Below, one piece after another: positions 1 to 8,098 of a DNA stretch of 64,000 bases; within the stretch, counting starts at the first letter, position 1, and each line of letters begins with the position of its first letter. The stretch comes from Kibdelosporangium sp. MJ126-NF4 (lineage in GTDB: Bacteria > Actinomycetota > Actinomycetes > Mycobacteriales > Pseudonocardiaceae), in assembly GCF_000826545.1 (NCBI RefSeq), contig NZ_CDME01000008.1, forward strand, positions 1,159,706 to 1,223,705, in the 5' to 3' direction. The notes beneath the pieces are model-generated. The model was given only the letters and a program-made list of their open reading frames with translations. It ran no database searches and was not told where the DNA came from. The translations under genes were made by a program, and so were the position numbers.

Positions 1-1408
1 CGCGTTGACCGCGTCGACGCCGAGTGACCTGCTGCAGCCGTTCGCCGAGGACGTCCGGCACGACACGGGCGTCGACTTCATCACGATCATGAACACCGAC
101 CGGGTCCGGTACACGCACCCGAATCCGCAGGAGATCGGCAAGCAGTTCCTCGGCAACACCCGGGATGCGCTGGACGGCCAGGTGCTGACCGAGACCTTCG
201 TCGGCACGCTCGGGCCGTCGGTCCGCGCGGTGGTCCCCGTTTTTTCAGCCGATCGGGTGGTCGCGCTGGTGGCTGTCGGGATCACCGTCGCGGCGATCGC
301 CGACGAGCTGTCCGGCAAGCTCCTGGCGGTGGTGCTGGTCGCCGCCGCCGCGCTGGCGGTAGGCCTGATCGGGACGTACTTCGTCAGCGCGCGGGTCCGC
401 AGGCAGACCAGGGGGATGGGACCGGCCCAGCTCGGCCGGATGATCGACTATCACGAGTCGATCCTGCACGCGGTGCACGAGGGCCTGCTGCTGCTCGACC
501 GGCACGGTGTCGTGACCCTGTGCAACGACGCGGCGCGGGACCTGCTCGGCGTGGCCGACGACGTCGAGGGAAAACGGTTGCCCGCACTGGGACTTCCGGC
601 ATCCCTTGTGGACAGCCTGTTGTCCGACGGGCCGGTGCACGACGAGATCCACGTGACCGACCGGAGCGTGCTCGTGGTCAACAAGTCCGAGCTGCCGATG
701 CACGGTGCCGTGGTGACCGTGCGGGACCACACCGATCTGCAGGCGCTGACCGGGGAACTGGACTCGGTCAAGGGGTTCGCGGAGTCCCTGCGGTCGCAGG
801 CACACGAGGCCGCCAACCGGCTGCACACCGTCGTCTCGCTGATCGAGCTGGAGCGGACCGACGAGGCCGTCCGGTTCGCCACCGAGGAACTCGAGATCGC
901 CCAGCAGTTGACCGACCGGGTCGTCGGCGCGGTTCGCGAGCCCGTGCTCGCCGCGTTGCTGCTGGGCAAGATGGCGGAGGCGAGCGAGCGCGGTGTCGAG
1001 CTGGTGATCACGCCCGACACGCACATCGAGGAGACGGCGCTGCCCGGTCGTGATCTCGTGACGATTCTCGGCAACCTGATCGACAACGCCTTCGACGCGG
1101 CGATCGAGGGCGGCCAGGCGCCCAGGGTGTTCGTCACTGTGCGCAGTACCGGCGACGAGGTGCTGCTCAGGGTCGCCGACACCGGGCCAGGTCTGGACGA
1201 GGAGGCCTCGCGGGCCGCGTTCAGCCGTGGATGGTCCACAAAGGACGCGAACAGGGGGCTGGGGCTGGCACTGGTCGGCCAGGCGGTGCGGCGTTCCGGT
1301 GGGACGATCGAACTCGGCCAGGAAGTCGGTGCGGTGTTCACCGTTCGGCTGCCCGCTGGGGGACAATCGGAGCGTGGTGGCAGTCGACCCGGGATTACCC
1401 CAGGGTGA
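1..1408 (+). CDS. CitA/DcuS-type sensor histidine kinase, 5'-truncated by window edge
   Basis: The reading frame is open to the first base, so the true start and the first transmembrane helix lie outside. What remains is the end of a periplasmic PAS-like sensor domain (HPNPQEIG and FVGTLGPSVRAVVPV are typical of citrate/dicarboxylate sensors). A transmembrane helix follows near residues 106-128, then a cytoplasmic PAS domain (about 150-240). Next is a SpoOB-type dimerisation helix with the phospho-acceptor in SQAHEAANRLH (His267 counted from the first ATG-like codon at base 5), and last a HATPase domain with N-box GNLIDNAFDAA, DTGPGL and GLGLALV. Kinases of this family pair with CitB/DcuR regulators, and such a regulator lies at 4112-4783. 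The gene's 3' end overlaps the next start by 35 nt. The ligand cannot be read from the fragment; a C4-dicarboxylate or tricarboxylate is the usual one. Confidence 0.9.
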   Translation, partial: ALTASTPSDLLQPFAEDVRHDTGVDFITIMNTDRVRYTHPNPQEIGKQFLGNTRDALDGQVLTETFVGTLGPSVRAVVPVFSADRVVALVAVGITVAAIADELSGKLLAVVLVAAAALAVGLIGTYFVSARVRRQTRGMGPAQLGRMIDYHESILHAVHEGLLLLDRHGVVTLCNDAARDLLGVADDVEGKRLPALGLPASLVDSLLSDGPVHDEIHVTDRSVLVVNKSELPMHGAVVTVRDHTDLQALTGELDSVKGFAESLRSQAHEAANRLHTVVSLIELERTDEAVRFATEELEIAQQLTDRVVGAVREPVLAALLLGKMAEASERGVELVITPDTHIEETALPGRDLVTILGNLIDNAFDAAIEGGQAPRVFVTVRSTGDEVLLRVADTGPGLDEEASRAAFSRGWSTKDANRGLGLALVGQAVRRSGGTIELGQEVGAVFTVRLPAGGQSERGGSRPGITPG

Positions 1409-2582
1409 GCGGATTCGCCTCTATCGCAGGCGGGCCGGGCTGACCCAGGAGCAGTGCGCGCAGCTCAAGGGCTGCACGGTCTCGGCATGGCGGAAGTGGG
1501 AGTCGGGGGAACGCCAGGTCGCGGCGTTCTCCGACTGGATAGCGATCGCGCGGATCCTGCGCGTGCGCGACCTGTACCGGCTGACCGGGATGCCGGTCGG
1601 CACGATGCCGGACGCCCCGGCCGAGCACGCGACCATGCCCGCGATCCGCGCGGCGATGCTGTCGTTCGACCCGCGCCCGGCCGGCGAACCGGACGTACAG
1701 GGGCTGGCGCGCGCGGTGCGCTCGGCGTGGGACATCTGGCAGGAAAGCAGGCCGTTCGGCCAGATCGGCGCGATGTTGCCCGGGTTGATCACCGAGACGC
1801 GCGCGGCCATCCCGGTGGTCGACGGTCCGCCGCGCGACCTGCTGCTGCGGGCCGCGTCGATGCTGTACTTCCTGGCCCGCGCGTACACCAAACACGTTGG
1901 CGCGCATGATGTCTCGCTGCTGGCGGCGGACCGGGCGATGGCCGCGGCGATCAAGGCCGACGACCTCGACCAGCGCGCCGCGGCCGCCTGGAACATCGGC
2001 ATGATCCTTGCCGGGCAACGACATACCGAGGTCGCGCAGGAGCTGACACGGGCCGCGGTGGCCGAGCTCGAACCGACGCTGGCCGACGGACCGGCCGCCC
2101 GGATGAGCCTCTTCGGCGCGTTGCACCTGCTGCGGGCGATGCTGTTCGCCAGAGCCGCCGACGAGAACGCGGCGTGTGAGGCGCTGGACACCGCGGAGAA
2201 AGTCGCCGCGCGACTCGGCGAGCGCAACGACTTCCGCATGGTTTTCGGGCCGACCAATGTGGGGATATACCGGACATGGGTCGCGGTCGAATTCTCCCGG
2301 CCGGGTGAGGCTATTCGTACGGCGCAGTCTTACGATGTGCGAAACATGCCGAGTGTGGAACGCAGATTCACCTATTACATCACCGTCGCGAGAGCGTACT
2401 GCATTCGGACGGAAGACGTCGCGGCCGTGCACATGCTGCTGCGCGCAGAGCGGGAGTCCGCCGACGAGGCGGCGCTGAACGTGGAGGTCAAGGCTCTGGT
2501 CAGGGAGTTGTTGCGCCGTGAGACGGTGCTGACCCGCGCGGAGCTCAGACCGCTCGCCGACAGAATAGGCATTGTCGACTAG
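1374..2582 (+). CDS. XRE-type helix-turn-helix regulator with TPR-like C-terminal region
   Basis: About 402 residues. The N-terminal 60 residues form an HTH: LPQGERIRLYRRRAGLTQEQ, then CTVSAWRKWESGERQV. The rest is alpha-helical and alanine-rich with TPR-like helical hairpins (for example DQRAAAAWNIGMILAGQR, ACEALDTAEKVAARLGER), as in many actinomycete one-component regulators. I chose GTG 1374, with GTG 1377 as the alternative. The upstream in-frame codons are antisense-like filler inside the kinase gene, and a G-rich Shine-Dalgarno (1358-1363) sits 10 nt before 1374. The gene overlaps the kinase by 35 nt, so the two are probably co-transcribed. Ligand and targets are unknown. Confidence 0.8.
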   Translation: MVAVDPGLPQGERIRLYRRRAGLTQEQCAQLKGCTVSAWRKWESGERQVAAFSDWIAIARILRVRDLYRLTGMPVGTMPDAPAEHATMPAIRAAMLSFDPRPAGEPDVQGLARAVRSAWDIWQESRPFGQIGAMLPGLITETRAAIPVVDGPPRDLLLRAASMLYFLARAYTKHVGAHDVSLLAADRAMAAAIKADDLDQRAAAAWNIGMILAGQRHTEVAQELTRAAVAELEPTLADGPAARMSLFGALHLLRAMLFARAADENAACEALDTAEKVAARLGERNDFRMVFGPTNVGIYRTWVAVEFSRPGEAIRTAQSYDVRNMPSVERRFTYYITVARAYCIRTEDVAAVHMLLRAERESADEAALNVEVKALVRELLRRETVLTRAELRPLADRIGIVD

Positions 2583-2673
2583 GAGAATCGAACTACCCAG
2601 GTAACCGCCACGCGGTGTGTCGCCTACCCGGCCGGTGGCTGTTACTCGCGGGTATCGGGGTTGACTGGAAGTC

Positions 2674-3972
2674 ATGTCGAAGAATCCGTGGTGGCTGGCC
2701 GGTGGAATGCTCGGCCTCGCTTGTGGTTACTTCTTCTGGTACACCCCGTACGCGGCGCTCACGAAAGTGCTCTCCGCGGATATCGGCCGGTTCGAGTTAC
2801 TCTCGTCGGCCGCGTTGGGCACGCTCGCCGGTGCGGCGCTGTTCCTCGGGTCGACCGGCTGGTGGCGTCGGATCCGCGTGGACCGCTCGATGCTCACCGC
2901 GGGCTTCTTCATGTCGTTGATCATCGCGACGACGACGCTGAACTACACGTTCGCCGGTGTGTCGATCCTGTTCATGCTGCTCATGATGCGTGGTGGGATC
3001 CTGATCCTCTCGCCGGTCGTGGACGCCGTGCGGCACCGCAGGGTGAACGCGTACTCGTGGGCGGCGCTCGGGTTCAGCCTGCTCGCGGTGGTCGCCGCGC
3101 TGAGTGACGTGAGCAGCTACGTGCTCACCGGCGGTGCCGTGCTGAGCCTCGCGGTGTACTACACCGGCTACGTCGGACGCTTCGGGATCATGAGCAAGGT
3201 GGCCAAGACGGGTGACGCCGACGTCGACCGCGGCTACCTGGCATCGGAGATGGCGATCGCGGCGGTGTTCCAGGTGGTCATGGTCAGCGTGTTCGGTTTC
3301 GGCTCGTTCACCTTCGGCGGGTTCGTCGTGGGCCTGCTGTACGCGGCGTTGTACGTCTACGGCACGCTGATCTACCTCGACCGGCGCGAGTACACCTGGT
3401 GCGTGCCCGCGAACCGTTGCGCCAGCCTGCTTTCCGGTCTGGTCGCCTCGTTCGGTCTGACGTTGCTGACCGGCATCGCCGCGCCCGGCACCGGCCAGTT
3501 GATCGCGGCCGGGCTGGTCTTCATGGCCATCGCGGCACTGAGCTACCCGGCGGTCGTGCGCGGCCCGGTGATCCTGTTCGTGTGCGGTGGCAACACGTGT
3601 CGTTCCGCGATGGCCGAGGTGTTCGCCCGCACGGCATCCGGACGCCGTCGCGTGGTGAGTGCCGGGCTCAGCGCGAAACCCGGCTCGCCGATGTCGCCGG
3701 AAACCGTGGTGGCCCTGCGCGAACTCGGGATCTCGCCGAACGGCCACGCAGCGCGGCAGTTGACTCCGGGGATGATCGCCAGGGCGGACCGGATCTACGT
3801 GATGACCGACGAGCAACGCGCGGGCATCCTGGCGATCGCGCCGCGCGCCGACGTGTCGCTCGTCGACCCGTCCGGAGACATCCCCGACCCACATGGCCAC
3901 GACCAGGATGCGTTCGGCGACTGCGCCGTCCGGATCAGGGACGCGGTCAGCGCCCGCCTTGTGCCTGCCTAG
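2674..3972 (+). CDS. Polytopic membrane protein fused to low-molecular-weight protein tyrosine phosphatase
   Basis: 432 residues. Residues 1-295 hold about nine or ten hydrophobic segments with no recognised signature; the overall look resembles a drug/metabolite-transporter-like bundle. Residues about 298-432 are a complete LMW-PTP/arsenate-reductase-like domain. The P-loop is FVCGGNTCRSAMAE (nucleophile Cys304, Arg310, CX5R), followed by AGLSAKPG, DRIYVMT and the general-acid loop DIPDPHG (Asp405). All key catalytic residues are present, so the domain should be active. LMW-PTPs are normally free soluble proteins of about 150 residues, so the membrane fusion is unusual. It starts 91 nt after the HTH gene on the same strand. 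Function unknown: it could dephosphorylate a membrane-associated phosphotyrosine protein, or reduce arsenate and export arsenite; no other ars gene is nearby. Confidence 0.85.
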   Translation: MSKNPWWLAGGMLGLACGYFFWYTPYAALTKVLSADIGRFELLSSAALGTLAGAALFLGSTGWWRRIRVDRSMLTAGFFMSLIIATTTLNYTFAGVSILFMLLMMRGGILILSPVVDAVRHRRVNAYSWAALGFSLLAVVAALSDVSSYVLTGGAVLSLAVYYTGYVGRFGIMSKVAKTGDADVDRGYLASEMAIAAVFQVVMVSVFGFGSFTFGGFVVGLLYAALYVYGTLIYLDRREYTWCVPANRCASLLSGLVASFGLTLLTGIAAPGTGQLIAAGLVFMAIAALSYPAVVRGPVILFVCGGNTCRSAMAEVFARTASGRRRVVSAGLSAKPGSPMSPETVVALRELGISPNGHAARQLTPGMIARADRIYVMTDEQRAGILAIAPRADVSLVDPSGDIPDPHGHDQDAFGDCAVRIRDAVSARLVPA

Positions 3973-4111
3973 GAACACCCTGCCCAGGAACACACGGTGT
4001 CGGGCCGGTTCCGGTACGTGGTACTTCGTGCCCAGATGCTGATCGGTGTCTGTCGTGGGAGAGACTGGTTCGGTGGTGGGCCGGACGAGCCCGGCACGTG
4101 AGGCTGTCGAG

Positions 4112-4783
4112 ATGATCAGGGTTCTGGTGGTCGAGGACGATCCCGTCGCCGCCGACGCGCACCGGCTCTACGTGGAGCGGGTCGCGGGATTCTCGGTGTC
4201 CGGTGTCGCGCACACCGGAGCCGGGGCGAAGCGGTTCGCCGAGCAGCACCCGATCGACCTGCTCCTGCTCGACCTCTACCTGCCCGACGGGCACGGCCTG
4301 CAGATCAGCCGGGCGCTGCGGGCGGCGAACCCGAACATCGACGTGATCGCCGTGACCTCGGCGCGTGACCTGGCGATGGTCCGGGCCGCGGTGTCCGCCG
4401 GTGTCGTGCAGTACCTGCTCAAACCGTTCACCTTCGCCGCACTGCGGGACAAACTCGAGCGCTACGCCCAGTTCAGGGACACGGTGACGGCAGCGGGGGA
4501 GGCCGCTGGCCAGGCGGACGTCGACCGCGCACTGGCGACCTTGCGAGGTACTGAGGGCATCGGGCTGCCCAAGGGGATGAGCGCGGACACGCTCGACTCG
4601 GTCGTGGCCGCGTTGCGGGAGACCCGGGAGGGTCTCTCCGCGGTCGGCGCCGCGAGCGCCGTGGGCATCTCGCGGGTCACGGCCCGGCGCTACCTCGAGC
4701 ACCTCGCGGACACCGGAACCGTTGTCCGGCGTCCGCAGTACGGCCAGGTCGGGCGGCCCGAGCTGTTCTACCGCCTGCCGTAG
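4112..4783 (+). CDS. CitB/DcuR-family response regulator
   Basis: 223 residues from ATG 4112, where the receiver domain begins at once with MIRVLVVEDD; longer upstream starts add only non-homologous residues. Receiver: VVEDDP acidic pocket, phospho-acceptor Asp54 in LLLLDLYLPDG, conserved Thr/Ser in AVTSAR and Lys in YLLKPF. The C-terminal domain has a winged-helix-like HTH (LSAVGAASAVGISRVTARRYLEHL) typical of CitB/DcuR regulators. It is the likely partner of the kinase at the window start, although two genes separate them. Its last 16 nt overlap the 3' end of the convergent hexosaminidase gene. Confidence 0.9.
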   Translation: MIRVLVVEDDPVAADAHRLYVERVAGFSVSGVAHTGAGAKRFAEQHPIDLLLLDLYLPDGHGLQISRALRAANPNIDVIAVTSARDLAMVRAAVSAGVVQYLLKPFTFAALRDKLERYAQFRDTVTAAGEAAGQADVDRALATLRGTEGIGLPKGMSADTLDSVVAALRETREGLSAVGAASAVGISRVTARRYLEHLADTGTVVRRPQYGQVGRPELFYRLP

Positions 4784-6279
4784 CTTTCCGGCAGTTCACG
4801 GGTTCGGCTCGGCACACCGGGGCGGGTCTGCCATGGGTGTGGGCCGGTGAGCGGCCGGTACTCCACACCCATGGCATCCAACCTGGCCAGGTGGTGGTTG
4901 ACCAGGCGGGCTTCGAACTCCGCGTAGGAGCGGCCGTCCGGCGAGGACCAGACAACCTCGGCGAACGCGGCAAGCCGGGGGAAGGTGGCGTAGTCCACGC
5001 GCCGGGAGTTGTCCAGGTGCTCGGACCAGACCTGGGCCTGCGCGCCGAGAACGTGCTTGTGGAACTCCTCCTTCAGCCCCGGCGGGATCGGCTCGTAGCT
5101 GTAGACGTCCTCAAGGGTGTGCACGAAGCCGACCGGGATCGGCTCGTCCGGGTGCCGGGACTGCCGGTGGTCGAGGTAGACGTACTGCTCCGGGCACATC
5201 ACCACGTCGTGCCCGGACGACGCGGCCGTGACGCCAGCTTCCTCACCACGCCACGAGCCGACGACCGCGTCCTCGGGGAGGTCGCCGACATCGAGCATCT
5301 CGTCCCAGCCGAGCGCGCGGCGGCCGTGTTTGGTCAGGTGGCCCGCCAGCTGGCCGAGGAACCAGCCGTGCAGCTGCGCCTCGGAGGTGTACCCGAGCTC
5401 GGCCATCCGCTGGATCGCGACTGGGTTGTCCTTCCACTGCACCGTCGGCACTTCGTCGCCGCCGATGCAGATCACCGGGCCGTCGAAGACGTCCATCACG
5501 TGGTCGAGCACCGTCTTGTAGAACTCGATCGTGTCGTCGGAGACGTTGAGGATGTCCTCGCTGATGCCCCACGCGGGCCGGACCGGGATCCGCTCGCCGG
5601 TGTTGCCCAGCTCCGGGTACGCCGCGATGGCCGCCTGGCTGTGGCCGGGAACGTCCACTTCGGGCACGATCGTGATGTGCTGTTCCCTGGCGTACGCCAC
5701 CAGCTCACGCATGTCCTCGGTGGTGTAGAAACCGCCGTGCGGGCGACCGTCGTTGTCCTTGGTGCCGTTGGGCGGGCGGCCGACCCACGACGCCGTGCGC
5801 CAGCTGCCGACCTCGGTCAGCTTCGGGTACGCCGGGATCTCGATGCGCCAGCCCTGGTCGTCGGTCAGGTGCAGGTGCAGCACGTTGAGCTTGTGTGCCG
5901 CCAGCTGGTCGATGAACCGGAACACCTCGTGCTTCGGCTTGAAGTGCCGTGCCACGTCGAGTAAAACGCCACGCCACGCGAAGCGGGGGGCGTCCTCGAT
6001 CACACCACAGGGCAGCTTCCACGGTCCCTTGTGGATCGACGCGGCCCTGAACCGGTCGGCTCCGTACAGCTGGCGCAGGGTCTGCGAGGCGTAGAACGCG
6101 CCTGCCGCGTCGGCGACCTCGACCCGGACACCTTGTGGTGTGATGGTGATCCGATAGCCCTCGGCGGGCAGTGCGCCGGTGTAGACGACCGACGGCTGCG
6201 CCGGTGCGTCACTGACGAAGGTGCCGTCAGCCGGTGTCACTGTCGAGGGTTTGGGCAGTAGACCTTCGAAACTCGTCAT
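4768..6279 (-). CDS. Beta-N-acetylhexosaminidase, GH20 family
   Basis: 503 residues. Start ATG 6279 overlaps the permease stop in an ATGA arrangement; codons upstream of it are antisense to the permease. An N-terminal GH20b-like domain (about 1-105) is followed by the catalytic barrel. Recognisable GH20 motifs are LHLTDDQGWRIEI, IVPEVDVPGHSQAA and CIGGDEVP, whose Asp275-Glu276 pair is the substrate-assisted catalytic dyad, plus WDEML and SWRG. There is no signal peptide, so it should act in the cytoplasm on imported chito-oligosaccharides, releasing terminal GlcNAc (or GlcNAc plus the aldonic acid from C1-oxidised oligomers). It is the last gene of the importer operon. Confidence 0.92.
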   Translation of the reverse strand: MTSFEGLLPKPSTVTPADGTFVSDAPAQPSVVYTGALPAEGYRITITPQGVRVEVADAAGAFYASQTLRQLYGADRFRAASIHKGPWKLPCGVIEDAPRFAWRGVLLDVARHFKPKHEVFRFIDQLAAHKLNVLHLHLTDDQGWRIEIPAYPKLTEVGSWRTASWVGRPPNGTKDNDGRPHGGFYTTEDMRELVAYAREQHITIVPEVDVPGHSQAAIAAYPELGNTGERIPVRPAWGISEDILNVSDDTIEFYKTVLDHVMDVFDGPVICIGGDEVPTVQWKDNPVAIQRMAELGYTSEAQLHGWFLGQLAGHLTKHGRRALGWDEMLDVGDLPEDAVVGSWRGEEAGVTAASSGHDVVMCPEQYVYLDHRQSRHPDEPIPVGFVHTLEDVYSYEPIPPGLKEEFHKHVLGAQAQVWSEHLDNSRRVDYATFPRLAAFAEVVWSSPDGRSYAEFEARLVNHHLARLDAMGVEYRPLTGPHPWQTRPGVPSRTRELPESYGRR

Positions 6280-7166
6280 CCTTTGACCGCTCCTGAGATT
6301 CCGGACGCCAGGTGCCGTTGTACGAAGATGAAGAAGACCAGCACCGGGATCGTCATCAGTGTCGCCCCGGCCATGATTCCGCCCCAGTCCAGTTCTTCCG
6401 GCTTGTAGAACACCCGCATCGCCTGGGGCAGCACACGGTTGTCGATGTCGGAGAAGATCAGCGTCTGCGCGAACAGGAAGTCGTTCCACGCGTGGATGAA
6501 CGCCAGCACACTGGTCGCCACCAGACCGGGCGCCACCAAGGGGAACAGCACCTGCCAGGTGAACCGGAACCGGCTCGCGCCGTCCAGCGCCGCCGCCTCC
6601 TCCAGTTCGGCGGGTACGGCCGCGACGAACCCGCGCAGCATCCAGATCGCGAACGGCAGGCTGAACGCCAGGTTCACCAGCACCAGCGGCGCCAGCTGGT
6701 TCAGGCCGAACGCGGGCACGTTCGTGCCGACCTGCTGGACCATGAAGAACAGCGGGATCGTCAGCGCCTCGACCGGGACCATCTGCGCCACCAGCAGCAT
6801 CACCAGCAGCACGGTCCGGCCCTTGAACCGGAACCGGGTCAGCGCGACCGCGGACAGGAACGACAGCAGCATCGACAACGCCACCACGCAGATGGCGACG
6901 ATGACGCTGTTGACGAAGTAGCGCCCGAAGCCGTTGGTGCCCAGCACCCGCTGGAAGCTGTCCAGGCTCGGTGCGAACGTCCACGGTGTGGCGCCCTGGA
7001 TCTCACCGGCCGGTTTGAACGCCGACAGCACCATCCAGTACAGCGGGAACGCCACCATCGCGGCGATCACACAGCAGGCGATCTCGGCGATCAGCCGTCC
7101 GGGGCTGCGCCGCTTCCTGCGTGTCGATCCCGTCACGTCGACGAGGGGCACTGTCACGGTTGCCAT
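6276..7166 (-). CDS. ABC sugar transporter permease, MalG/DasC-like
   Basis: 296 residues with six predicted membrane helices and the EAA loop (ELEEAAALDGASRFRFTWQV) near the C-terminal third that contacts the ATPase. The N-terminus is a short basic cytoplasmic tail (GSTRRKRRSPGR). It is the second inner-membrane subunit of a CUT1-type carbohydrate importer. It overlaps the upstream permease by 13 nt and the hexosaminidase by 4 nt, so all four genes are translationally coupled. Association with GH20 suggests chitobiose/chito-oligosaccharide transport like Streptomyces DasABC or NgcEFG, but the substrate is inferred. Confidence 0.9.
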   Translation of the reverse strand: MATVTVPLVDVTGSTRRKRRSPGRLIAEIACCVIAAMVAFPLYWMVLSAFKPAGEIQGATPWTFAPSLDSFQRVLGTNGFGRYFVNSVIVAICVVALSMLLSFLSAVALTRFRFKGRTVLLVMLLVAQMVPVEALTIPLFFMVQQVGTNVPAFGLNQLAPLVLVNLAFSLPFAIWMLRGFVAAVPAELEEAAALDGASRFRFTWQVLFPLVAPGLVATSVLAFIHAWNDFLFAQTLIFSDIDNRVLPQAMRVFYKPEELDWGGIMAGATLMTIPVLVFFIFVQRHLASGISGAVKG

Positions 7167-8098
7167 CCGGACCTCCGTTGTGTCCGCAGGTACACCACCG
7201 TGATCAGCATCAGCAGCACTGTCATCACGACACCGATCGCCGCGCCGAGGCCGTATTCCTCACCGGCGAACGCCTTCTGGTAGGTGTAGACGTTCAGCAC
7301 GAGGTTGCGGCCCGCGATGCCGCCGCCGTTGGTCATCACGTAGATCTGGGTGAAGAGCTTGAAGTCCCAGATGATCGACTGGATCGTGGCGATCACGATC
7401 AGCGGCTTGAGGATCGGCAGGATCACCTGCGTCGCGGTGCGCCGCCAGGTGGCGCCGTCCAGCTGCGCGGCCTCGAGGATCTCCGAGGAGATGTTCTTGA
7501 TGCCCGCGTACATCGTGACCAACACGAACGGGAACGAGCACCAGATGACTTCACCGGCAACCAGCCCGAACGCCGAGAACCGCTCGAAGTTCCACGCGTG
7601 TCCCCGCATCCCGAGGATCTCGTTGACCACACCGAAGTTCGCGTCGAACAGGAACAGCCACACGTACGATCCGGCCATCGCCGGGGTCGCCCACGCGCCC
7701 AGCGCGGCGAGGAAGAGCAGCATCCTGGGAACCGGGCGGACCCGCGTGGCCAGCACCGCGAGCGCGGTGCCGACGACCAGGCTGCCGATCACGCACACCG
7801 CGGCGAACAGGATCGTGGACACCAGCACCGACCAGAACTGCGTGTCGCCGAACAGCTCGATGTAGTTGTCCAGTCCGATGAACACCAACGGTTCCGCGCC
7901 GCTGGCCTGCGGCTGGTTGTACTCGTACAACGAGATCTGCACCAGCTGGTACAGCGGGTAGGCCATCAGCGCCAGCAGCAGGACACCGGCGGGCAGCAGG
8001 TAGAAGGCCGCCGCCCGGCCGTCCCGCTTCTTGCGGACAGGCCGCTGCGGCGCCGGGACTTCCAGGTCCGGCGCCGCAGGGGCTAGTTGCGTCGTCAT
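7154..8098 (-). CDS. ABC sugar transporter permease, MalF/DasB-like
   Basis: 314 residues. After a 25-residue basic N-terminal tail come six hydrophobic helices (the first is AAAFYLLPAGVLLLALMAYP) and the EAA motif SSEILEAAQLDGATWRRTAT. It is the first permease subunit of a CUT1 importer and pairs with the permease downstream. Its ATG shares one base with the TGA stop of the solute-binding protein (TGATG). No ATP-binding subunit is encoded anywhere in the operon. In Streptomyces such importers borrow the multitasking ATPase MsiK, and the same is likely here. Confidence 0.9.
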   Translation of the reverse strand: MTTQLAPAAPDLEVPAPQRPVRKKRDGRAAAFYLLPAGVLLLALMAYPLYQLVQISLYEYNQPQASGAEPLVFIGLDNYIELFGDTQFWSVLVSTILFAAVCVIGSLVVGTALAVLATRVRPVPRMLLFLAALGAWATPAMAGSYVWLFLFDANFGVVNEILGMRGHAWNFERFSAFGLVAGEVIWCSFPFVLVTMYAGIKNISSEILEAAQLDGATWRRTATQVILPILKPLIVIATIQSIIWDFKLFTQIYVMTNGGGIAGRNLVLNVYTYQKAFAGEEYGLGAAIGVVMTVLLMLITVVYLRTQRRSGWQP

